Assembly (NCBI GenBank): GCA_011330645.1
Contig: DRQB01000068.1
Coordinates: 1-6,319, forward strand
DNA: 6,319 nucleotides
From: Campylobacterota bacterium
GTDB taxonomy: Bacteria > Campylobacterota > Campylobacteria > Campylobacterales > Sulfurovaceae
Reading direction: 5' to 3'
Every line of letters starts with the position of its first letter. The stretch's first letter is position 1. The notes under the pieces are model-generated. The model saw nothing but the letters and a program-made list of their open reading frames with translations, did no database searches and had not been told where the DNA came from. Positions 1-5,707 of this stretch are shown in pieces. Made by a program: the position numbers and the translations under genes.

Positions 1-1100
1 AGGGTTTCCATCTTTGCCATGATTAGGTTATGAAATACACCATTTTCAGGCATATTGTAGTCTATGAGATCAGGAGCCATAGGTTTAAGCATAGGCAAGA
101 AGACACGCTCTGTCGCCCACCCCATATACTTATCTTCCAATGGTGGTTTACCTACCACTGTGGCTGCAAAGACTGGGTTCTTTTTCATAGTAATCGTCTC
201 TACTTCCATGACAGGAAATGGTTCTTTAAGGGTGTAATACCCTGTATGATCACCAAAAGGCCCCTCTATTTCCATCTTTTTGGGGTCTACAAACCCTTCT
301 ATAACGATGTCTACATCTCTAGGAATATAGATGTCATTGGTAATGGATTTGACCAATTGTGCATTTTTATTGCGTACAAAACCGTAAAGTAACATTTCAA
401 ACATCCCATGAGGCATAGGGGCTTGGCCACACCAAATGTAGAGAGGGTCACCACCTATGGCTACGGTTACTGGCATCTTTTTCCCTGCACGTTGATACTG
501 ATCGAAAAAGTGAGAAGCATCTTTGTGAATCTGCCAGTGCATACCCAGTCTGTTTTTATCATATTGTTGAAGCCGATACATCCCAAGATTTTGCATCTGT
601 CCATCTAAGCTTTGCGTATAGACCTGTCCCATGGTAATAAATGGTCCACCATCCTCTTCCCATGTTTTAAGTATAGGGAGTTTATCTAAGTCTACTTCGC
701 TTTTAGGGATGATAACTTCTTGACACTCCCCTTTAAATTTTAAACGTTTAGGAAAAACATTTTTAAGACTAAAAAGTTTAGGAATCATTGCTAGTTTGGC
801 TTTAAGTCCTTTGGGTGGTTTGAGTTTCAACAACTCTTCTATTCCCTCTGCCACATCATCAGGATGTTTGCCAAATATCTTTTCAGTGAGTGGCTTATTG
901 GCAAAAATATTCATCAGTACAGGCATGTCATACTCTAAGCCCTTTGCTTTATTGACTGGCTTAGTGAAGAGTATAGGTCGAGAATCATTTTTTTTGACTT
1001 CTACATAAGCAACATGAGGGATTTCGAGTTCTACATCCAATGGTGTATTTATTACCTTTAAATCGCCATTTTTCTTAAGCCAGTCCACTACGTCTTGCAT
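1..1100 (-). CDS. ubiD: UbiD-family decarboxylase, probable menaquinone biosynthesis decarboxylase (partial, C-terminus beyond left edge)
   Basis: This is an open frame of 366 codons from an ATG at 1100 to the window edge with no stop. It encodes the N-terminal two thirds of a UbiD-type, prenylated-FMN-dependent (hydroxy)arylic acid decarboxylase; the menaquinone subfamily is usually about 600 residues. Visible family signatures are NLGMYR at residues 171-176 (Asn/Arg of the cofactor pocket), the GMHWQIHKD segment (187-194, probable metal-ligand His192), Glu235 in a helix after the PMPHG turn, IVIEG (265-269) and EGPFGDHTGYY (279-289). Campylobacterota make menaquinone by the futalosine pathway, where a UbiD homologue (MqnL/SCO4490 type) decarboxylates the late naphthoate intermediate, so that role is inferred. 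The enzyme is cytosolic. A CAAGGG ribosome site lies 8 nt before the ATG. The UbiD family is certain; the exact substrate and the mqnL assignment are inferred. Its promoter would lie in the divergent region to the right. Confidence 0.93.
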   Translation of the reverse strand, partial: MQDVVDWLKKNGDLKVINTPLDVELEIPHVAYVEVKKNDSRPILFTKPVNKAKGLEYDMPVLMNIFANKPLTEKIFGKHPDDVAEGIEELLKLKPPKGLKAKLAMIPKLFSLKNVFPKRLKFKGECQEVIIPKSEVDLDKLPILKTWEEDGGPFITMGQVYTQSLDGQMQNLGMYRLQQYDKNRLGMHWQIHKDASHFFDQYQRAGKKMPVTVAIGGDPLYIWCGQAPMPHGMFEMLLYGFVRNKNAQLVKSITNDIYIPRDVDIVIEGFVDPKKMEIEGPFGDHTGYYTLKEPFPVMEVETITMKKNPVFAATVVGKPPLEDKYMGWATERVFLPMLKPMAPDLIDYNMPENGVFHNLIMAKMET

Positions 1101-1108
1101 CGTTACAT

Positions 1109-1114
1109 CCCTTG
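1109..1114 (-). promoter_or_regulatory. Ribosome binding site of ubiD
   Basis: CAAGGG on the minus strand ends 8 nt before the ATG at 1100. An ATG immediately followed by TAA (1103-1108) lies inside the spacer. It is too close to the Shine-Dalgarno sequence to be a usable start, so it does not compete with the start at 1100. Confidence 0.7.
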
Positions 1115-1130
1115 ATAAATTATTAAAAAT

Positions 1131-1136
1131 ATTATA
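1131..1136 (-). promoter_or_regulatory. Candidate -10 box for ubiD
   Basis: Read on the minus strand this is a perfect TATAAT, preceded by AT-rich DNA. It would start the transcript near 1124-1125, giving a leader of about 25 nt that contains the CAAGGG site. No convincing TTGACA lies 16-18 nt upstream; the hexamer there reads TCAACT. That fits Campylobacterota sigma-70 promoters, which are known to depend on the -10 and periodic T-rich upstream DNA. The box overlaps a 12 bp palindrome, TTATAGCTATAA, at 1132-1143. In AT-rich DNA such boxes also arise by chance. Confidence 0.45.
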
Positions 1137-1173
1137 GCTATAAAGTGATTTATAGTTGATGATTATGGTATCA

Positions 1174-1179
1174 TATAAT
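1174..1179 (+). promoter_or_regulatory. Candidate -10 box for the AsmA-like gene, overlapping an upstream ATG
   Basis: TATAAT at 1174-1179 runs directly into the ATG at 1178 (TATAATG). If it is the promoter, transcription begins near 1186. The ATG at 1178 then lies outside the mRNA, and the first usable start is 1211. A short inverted repeat, ATGAT-6-ATCAT (1159-1174), sits immediately upstream in the spacer region and could be an operator, though it is short. Weaker alternatives on this strand are TATAAA at 1139 and TATAGT at 1151. Confidence 0.45.
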
Positions 1180-1194
1180 GAAGACTACCCCCAG

Positions 1195-1199
1195 AAGGA
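1195..1199 (+). promoter_or_regulatory. Ribosome binding site favouring the start at 1211
   Basis: AAGGA (within AGAAGGA) lies 11 nt before the ATG at 1211, and purine-rich GAGAG follows closer in. The upstream in-frame ATG at 1178 has no Shine-Dalgarno-like sequence before it, only ATGGTATCATA. This site is therefore the main translational argument for the shorter form. The 11 nt spacing is on the long side. Confidence 0.5.
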
Positions 1200-1210
1200 T
1201 AAAGAGAGAA

Positions 1211-3868
1211 ATGCGTATACTTTTAAAATATTTACTCATAGCTTTTATCTTTATTTTTATTTTTATCTCTTATCTCTTTTTTACAAATTCAGGACAAAAA
1301 ACGGTTTATAATATTCTCAGTTTTGTCGCCACACATAAAGCAGGTGTTGATATAGAAGTAAAACATATTAATCTTCATCAGTACCCCTATGTATGGGCAG
1401 ATGTTATTGTCGAAGAACAATATGTGATGCACATTGATGGCTTTATGAAAAAGCGCCATTTTGACTTACGCTATACCCTTCATTCAAGCTGTCTAAAAAG
1501 TGACATCTGTACCTTTGATGATGAGATTAATATCATAGGAAAAGCGACAGGCTGGAGCAAAAATATGAAAATTACAGGAGAAGGTGCAGCCCTTGATGGG
1601 AATGTAAGTTATGCTTTTGTAAAACAACATCATATTTTTAAAGACATAGACTTAAAGCTTCACGATGTCAATTCTTCTAAACTTTTTTCTCTTTTAGAAC
1701 AAAAACCTCTCTTTAAAGGTAAAGCCCAAAGCCATATACATTTTGATGTCATAGAGAAAGCACATAAAGAAGGTACCATTGACTATCAAGTCAAAGACAA
1801 AGATTTTTATGGACTGGATGCTGCTTTAAAAATGCATATAAGTGTCAATGACAACAACCACACCTTCAGTACAAAGCTCATAACACCTGAATTGAGGCTA
1901 TATATTTATGGGGGTAAATATAATCAAGAAAAAAAATATGCCCATGCCAATTATACCTTGGAAGCGAAAGATTTATCGAGACTCGAGAAACTTCTTCATG
2001 CCAAACTCAAAGGCAGTTTTCATACACATGGAGAGATGATTTATGATAAAGGCATAAGTATTACTGGTGTATCAAAAGATATTGGTGGTGTCTTACATTT
2101 TAATTTTGATAACAAAAACCTCATGCTTCTTTTTAAAAATGTCTCTTTTGTAAAACTCATGCACATGCTAAACACCAAAGCCATACTTGATGCAAATGCT
2201 ACAGGACAAGCAACCTATGATCTTGCAAATAAAGAACTCTATCTCAATACACAACTGTTAAAAGCCAAACTTCTCCCTTCTAACATCACACAAACTGTAG
2301 AAAAAAAGTTTCATTTCAAGCTTACACAGCAAATATTTGATAAAAGTCATATTGTCATGCATTATAAAGAGAAAAAACTCACGTCTGACATTACACTGGC
2401 AAATGATCTCATGCGTCTTACACTTAAAAATACAAAAATCAATGCTTCACATAATGCCATAGATACCTACATTGATATACAGATTCCACATCATGCTGTG
2501 CAAGGACAACTCTATGCAAGAACGGATGATATTGGAGCAAAAAAGCTCGATGATGTTTATGTGAAATTTGATGGTACAGTAGAAAAACATTATCAAGTAA
2601 AACTGGATGGTTTAGTGAGTGAACGTTTTGTCAACATGGACTATGTCTTAAGTAGTGCACGCTTACCTAGTCCTATGTGTACCATCGTAGATGACATCAA
2701 TCTTTCGGGGCATCTCAGTGGTTCTTTTACTCGTCTTTATATAAGCAGTGCAGGTACTGCTATGGATGGGCATATGAAGTTTTCAGCGATTAAACGTAAA
2801 GAGCGCTGGGAAGATGTGGTATTGGACCTTAAAAATATTCATGCACTCAAACTATTTACCCTACTGGGGCAACCTACCTTCCCTTCAGGAAAAGCAACTA
2901 TCGCGGCAACATTTGACTACTTCGATACACAAGACCGAAAAGGACATCTTGACTATCAACTAGAGCATGGAAAATATAAAAAATTACCACTTCAACTGCA
3001 TGCTATATTTGATATTCGGCATAAAGATATTTTATTTGCATCCAACGCCAAGTTATCTACAGCAGATATTAACATCACAAAAGGGGAGTATCATTTAGAT
3101 ACCAATACCTCTCAAGCATTTTATACCGTTACTACGAAAAATTTAGCACCTTTAAAACCTCTTATTGGTGCCTATTTAGGGGCTTTCACATCTTCAGGAG
3201 AACTTCACTATAACAAAAATTTACAAATACGTGGTTTGAGTAATTCATTTGGGGGGATGGTAGATTATTTGTATAAAAAAGAGATGCTCTACATCGACTT
3301 AGAAAAAGTTTCACTGGGGCGATTTATGCGTCTTTTCCCTTATCCACAGATGTTAGATGCACAGGTCAATGGAAATATTAATTATGATTATAAACAAGAA
3401 AAACTACTTGTGCGAACAGACTTGAACAACACAAGATTTCTAAATTCTGATTTAGTTGAAACAGTGTTTCAAAAATCAGGTGTAAATATGCTCAAAGAAG
3501 TCTTTCCTTATAGTACCTTACATGCAAGTTATCAAAAGGGGATTGTACTTGGAGATATTGTGCTTAAAAACAAACAGAGCCATTTCTACTTTACCAATGT
3601 AAAAATGGATAAAAAGCATAATACTGTGAATGCTTATTTTGACTTAAAAATGCAAGGACAAGAGTTTTCAGGAAAAGTGTATGGTTCACTCAAACATCCA
3701 AAAGTAAACCTTAACATGCAAAAACTCATACGCTATCAAATGGACAAACAACTTGATACCTACATGGGAAAAGGAAACAGAAAACTCATGGAAGCCATGC
3801 CCATGGGAGGGGTAGCCAAAGATATGGCTGCAGATATGGGAGCAGGATTTATGGGGATGTTTTTTTAA
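1211..3868 (+). CDS. Inner-membrane-anchored, internally duplicated AsmA/TamB-like periplasmic protein (885 aa; 896 aa if started at 1178)
   Basis: I recognise no named gene. Numbered from 1211, residues 4-24 form one strongly hydrophobic segment rich in Phe and Ile after MRILLK, so the protein is probably an N-in signal anchor with a large periplasmic body. That body is almost all alternating short beta-like strands with Gly/Asp turns and repeated G-x-Y-D-Y type patterns, the texture of AsmA/TamB/YhdP-class bridge proteins, which carry lipids between membranes. Residues 60-436 and 450-825 are two copies of one unit: they align with an offset of 390, then 389, essentially without gaps. The first copy has Cys94 and Cys100; Cys490 matches Cys100. 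The last 26 residues hold seven Met plus many Gly/Ala and end in FF. I chose 1211 because AAGGA precedes it and TATAAT overlaps the 1178 ATG. It stands alone, convergent with hemC and divergent from ubiD. That it is an envelope protein is fairly sure; AsmA-like function is inferred. Confidence 0.8.
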   Translation: MRILLKYLLIAFIFIFIFISYLFFTNSGQKTVYNILSFVATHKAGVDIEVKHINLHQYPYVWADVIVEEQYVMHIDGFMKKRHFDLRYTLHSSCLKSDICTFDDEINIIGKATGWSKNMKITGEGAALDGNVSYAFVKQHHIFKDIDLKLHDVNSSKLFSLLEQKPLFKGKAQSHIHFDVIEKAHKEGTIDYQVKDKDFYGLDAALKMHISVNDNNHTFSTKLITPELRLYIYGGKYNQEKKYAHANYTLEAKDLSRLEKLLHAKLKGSFHTHGEMIYDKGISITGVSKDIGGVLHFNFDNKNLMLLFKNVSFVKLMHMLNTKAILDANATGQATYDLANKELYLNTQLLKAKLLPSNITQTVEKKFHFKLTQQIFDKSHIVMHYKEKKLTSDITLANDLMRLTLKNTKINASHNAIDTYIDIQIPHHAVQGQLYARTDDIGAKKLDDVYVKFDGTVEKHYQVKLDGLVSERFVNMDYVLSSARLPSPMCTIVDDINLSGHLSGSFTRLYISSAGTAMDGHMKFSAIKRKERWEDVVLDLKNIHALKLFTLLGQPTFPSGKATIAATFDYFDTQDRKGHLDYQLEHGKYKKLPLQLHAIFDIRHKDILFASNAKLSTADINITKGEYHLDTNTSQAFYTVTTKNLAPLKPLIGAYLGAFTSSGELHYNKNLQIRGLSNSFGGMVDYLYKKEMLYIDLEKVSLGRFMRLFPYPQMLDAQVNGNINYDYKQEKLLVRTDLNNTRFLNSDLVETVFQKSGVNMLKEVFPYSTLHASYQKGIVLGDIVLKNKQSHFYFTNVKMDKKHNTVNAYFDLKMQGQEFSGKVYGSLKHPKVNLNMQKLIRYQMDKQLDTYMGKGNRKLMEAMPMGGVAKDMAADMGAGFMGMFF
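1243..1266 (+). repeat. Hexanucleotide repeat inside the membrane anchor
   Basis: Four tandem TTTTAT units, with one T-to-C change in the second, encode (Phe-Ile)4 in the transmembrane segment of the AsmA-like protein. The unit is two codons, so gain or loss of a copy would lengthen or shorten the anchor by two residues without shifting frame. Confidence 0.75.
1388..2518 (+). repeat. Internal protein repeat unit A of the AsmA-like protein
   Basis: This stretch encodes residues 60-436 (numbered from the ATG at 1211). Landmarks shared with unit B are CTFDDEIN/CTIVDDIN, KLFSLL/KLFTLL, IDYQV/LDYQL, SGELHY-like strands, a GG turn, an ILDAN/MLDAQ strand, a YD strand and a final LYA/VYG strand. The similarity is at protein level; the DNA copies have diverged. 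Confidence 0.85.
2558..3685 (+). repeat. Internal protein repeat unit B of the AsmA-like protein
   Basis: This stretch encodes residues 450-825 and aligns to unit A with an offset of 390 residues up to about residue 590 and 389 after that, so a single one-residue indel separates copies of about 376 residues. By hand count, residues 90-179 and 480-569 share 31 of 90 identities. Unit B is followed by about 60 residues that include the Met/Gly-rich tail. Confidence 0.85.
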
Positions 3869-3881
3869 GATATCTTAAAAA
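3862..3881. repeat. 20 bp perfect palindrome at the convergent gene ends
   Basis: TTTTTAAGATATCTTAAAAA is its own reverse complement and contains the TAA stop of the AsmA-like gene. As RNA it could form an eight-pair AU-rich stem with an ATAT loop on either strand. No U tract follows it on the plus strand, so it is at best a weak terminator for that gene. Its right-hand A run is the T tract of the opposing hemC terminator. Confidence 0.6.
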
Positions 3882-3919
3882 TGAATAAAAGGCACGCGAC
3901 TGGTCGCTTTAAAGCCTTT
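3877..3919 (-). terminator. Rho-independent terminator of the hemC operon
   Basis: On the minus strand an outer six-pair stem AAAGGC/GCCTTT (3914-3919 with 3888-3893) encloses an inner stem GCGA/TCGC with a small loop (3896-3907). TTTTATTCATTTTT follows directly. The 5' arm of the outer stem lies within the last hemC codons, and the TAA stop (3909-3911) is in the asymmetric internal loop. The hairpin could also slow plus-strand transcription, but no U tract lies on that side. Confidence 0.7.
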
Positions 3920-4862
3920 CGGGCATCTCATCTTTAAAGGCTATAGACTCTGCTTTTTCTAAGATGTCTAGTGCACCATCGGCTATCATAGCTTGCGCAA
4001 GTTGTGTGCCGAGAGTGTCACAGTCACTTATTTTAGATGTCAGTTCTTTGTGCATGATGTTTGTACCATCAGGGTAGCCTAACATCGCTTTAACAGTAAT
4101 GTCCTCACCAGTGATGATGGCATTCACTGCCACAGGTGCCGAACACCCTGCTCCTATGGCAGAGACAAAGTCACGCTCTAACTTGGTAGATGTAAATGAA
4201 TTTTCATCATTTAAACTCATCGCAATTTCACGTACTCTGTCATTTGAAGATACGATTTCAATACCCAGTGCCGCTTGTCCCATAGGTGGAATAAAAAAAT
4301 CAAGTTTTTCTACAAAAGGAATATCTTTAAGTAAATCAAGTCTATAGAGTCCTATATATGCAAGGATAATAGCATCATACTGCCCTTCTTTGAGCTTTCT
4401 AAGACGTGTATTGACATTACCTCTAAGTTCTTTGACTTTGAGGTCAGGACGCTTTTCTAAAAGCTGCATACGACGTCTAAGACTTGTTGTCCCTACCGTT
4501 GCCCCAAGAGGAAGTTCATCTAAACTTTTATAGGTATGGGAAAGAAGTACATCACTTTGGTCTTGACGTGTAGTGATCGCACAAAGTTCCAATCCATCAG
4601 GAATGTAAGTTGGAACATCTTTCAAAGAGTGGACTGCCAAATGGGCATTCCCCTCAAGCATTTCATCTTCAAGTTCTTTTGTGAAATGTCCTTTCCCTCC
4701 TATAAGAGCTAAAGGTTTGTCCAATATTTTATCACCCTTAGAAGTAATTTCATTCAGTTCTACTTTTACTTCAGGGAAGGTTGTTTCTATTCTTTCTTTT
4801 ATATGATATGCCTGCCAAAGTGCCAAATTACTTGCACGTGTTGCTATAACCAGTTTTTCCAA
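3909..4862 (-). CDS. hemC: Hydroxymethylbilane synthase (porphobilinogen deaminase)
   Basis: This cytosolic enzyme (EC 2.5.1.61) joins four porphobilinogens into hydroxymethylbilane, the linear precursor of uroporphyrinogen III and heme, using a covalently bound dipyrromethane cofactor. The protein is 317 aa, the normal family length. Motifs seen are IATRASNLALWQA (6-18), HSLKDVP with the catalytic Asp82 (78-84), GTTSLRRR (124-131) and RGNVNTR (147-153), which bind cofactor and substrate carboxylates, and GAGCSAPVAV with the cofactor-attaching Cys240. The start is a TTG at 4862, supported by AAGAGGG six nt upstream; no ATG with a ribosome site is nearby. It is the last gene of the minus-strand operon, 11 nt after the Dsb-like gene, with its Shine-Dalgarno sequence overlapping that gene's stop, so translational coupling is likely. 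A terminator follows and overlaps its 3' end. No catalytic residue is missing. Confidence 0.97.
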   Translation of the reverse strand: MEKLVIATRASNLALWQAYHIKERIETTFPEVKVELNEITSKGDKILDKPLALIGGKGHFTKELEDEMLEGNAHLAVHSLKDVPTYIPDGLELCAITTRQDQSDVLLSHTYKSLDELPLGATVGTTSLRRRMQLLEKRPDLKVKELRGNVNTRLRKLKEGQYDAIILAYIGLYRLDLLKDIPFVEKLDFFIPPMGQAALGIEIVSSNDRVREIAMSLNDENSFTSTKLERDFVSAIGAGCSAPVAVNAIITGEDITVKAMLGYPDGTNIMHKELTSKISDCDTLGTQLAQAMIADGALDILEKAESIAFKDEMPERL

Positions 4863-4868
4863 AATGTA

Positions 4869-4875
4869 CCCTCTT
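4869..4875 (-). promoter_or_regulatory. hemC ribosome binding site overlapping the upstream stop codon
   Basis: AAGAGGG on the minus strand lies six nt before the TTG at 4862 and shares two bases (4874-4875) with the TAA stop of the Dsb-like gene. It fixes TTG as the hemC start and implies that ribosomes finishing the upstream gene clear or reload at this site. Confidence 0.75.
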
Positions 4876-5707
4876 ACTTTATAAGTTTTTTATATCCGTC
4901 ACGCATTTTATCCCATTTACCATCTATATAAATAGTTGGCGTACCAGAAACCATCATACGTCCTGCTGCATCTTCATCTGCTTTAATGGCATCTTTTACC
5001 TCTTTTTTATTGAGATCTGCGGCTGAAACACTATAACCTGTGTGTGTCTGTATGGCAGAAAGTACCTTTGTCATATTTGTTTCTCTTGGCTTAATCTTGA
5101 GTGTATACATCTTTTCCACCACATCCATTTTCCCTGCTTTTTGTGCTACATGCATCACACGTGTCAATATGCCAGAAACGGGGTGAATACGTAAAAGAGG
5201 TAAATGATAATAATAGATTGCTATTTTCTCAGGATTCTCTTTGGCCGCTTTAAAAATACCAGGTACTGTCTCTTGACAGAAGGGACATTGAGGATCAGAG
5301 AAAATAAGTATTTTATGTTTTGCATCTTTATTTCCAAAGAGTAAGTGTGCATCATCATAATAAGCTTCAGGTACAGAAGGCTTAATGAGATCACGATAGT
5401 CTTTACCTGTTTTTAAATTAACTAGATGCCCAGTTACAAGCCCATCTTTGATAAACATCATTTCAGGGGCATGGATATCTTTCTTTTGATACTCCAAATC
5501 CATAGTAGTAAGTAAGATATTCCAACCTGGTAAATCTTTATCTGTTTTAGACTCTATTACAGTGACACCTTTGACTTTTACTTGTGGATTTTTTACAATC
5601 GCTTTTTTTACATAATTGAGTAATAATTTCTGATCTGGTTGTGCATTAGCACTAAGCGTTATCGTCGCTACGGCTGTGCTCATCAATAATTTCGACATCA
5701 ATGACAT
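4874..5707 (-). CDS. Secreted DsbC/DsbG-like thiol:disulfide interchange protein
   Basis: This is a periplasmic thioredoxin-fold protein of 277 aa. Numbered from 5707, residues 1-22 form a signal peptide (a Lys, then a hydrophobic stretch, then ANA before Gln) with probable cleavage after ANA. Residues 25-115 form a small N-terminal domain like the dimerisation domain of DsbC/DsbG. A thioredoxin domain follows, with DPQCPFCQ giving a CPFC active site (Cys141, Cys144) and a cis-proline loop SGTPTIYIDG (Pro257) near the end. Such proteins isomerise or oxidise disulfides in exported proteins. Two-domain dimeric oxidoreductases such as H. pylori HP0231 have a similar layout, so oxidase versus isomerase cannot be decided. 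Three ATGs occur in a row (5713, 5710, 5707); AAGGAG abuts the first and lies six nt before the third, so I chose 5707. The start lies inside the 3' end of the FxsA-like gene (56 nt overlap), and hemC follows after 11 nt. Confidence 0.88.
   Translation of the reverse strand: MSLMSKLLMSTAVATITLSANAQPDQKLLLNYVKKAIVKNPQVKVKGVTVIESKTDKDLPGWNILLTTMDLEYQKKDIHAPEMMFIKDGLVTGHLVNLKTGKDYRDLIKPSVPEAYYDDAHLLFGNKDAKHKILIFSDPQCPFCQETVPGIFKAAKENPEKIAIYYYHLPLLRIHPVSGILTRVMHVAQKAGKMDVVEKMYTLKIKPRETNMTKVLSAIQTHTGYSVSAADLNKKEVKDAIKADEDAAGRMMVSGTPTIYIDGKWDKMRDGYKKLIK

Noticed and set aside
30..1008. Three plus-strand open frames (30-392, 408-608, 796-1008)
   Set aside because: They lie antisense to the UbiD coding sequence, which has clear family motifs throughout. 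Their translations are low-complexity or Cys/His/Trp-rich with no ribosome sites, so they are shadows.
1103..1108. ATG-TAA start-stop just before the ubiD start
   Set aside because: It lies directly after the Shine-Dalgarno at unusable spacing, so a regulatory start-stop element is unlikely.
1211..3868. Outer-membrane beta-barrel or autotransporter, suggested by the terminal Phe
   Set aside because: There is an uncleaved-looking N-terminal anchor, no cleavage site, a very Lys/His-rich body and no terminal beta-strand with alternating aromatic residues. The tail is Met/Gly-rich.
3862..3881. Palindrome as an intrinsic terminator for the AsmA-like gene
   Set aside because: The stem is almost all A-U and no U tract follows on the plus strand, so I list it as a palindrome only.
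4099..4347. Plus-strand open frame of 82 codons inside hemC
   Set aside because: It is antisense to conserved hemC sequence, including the Cys240 region, and has no Shine-Dalgarno or recognisable protein.
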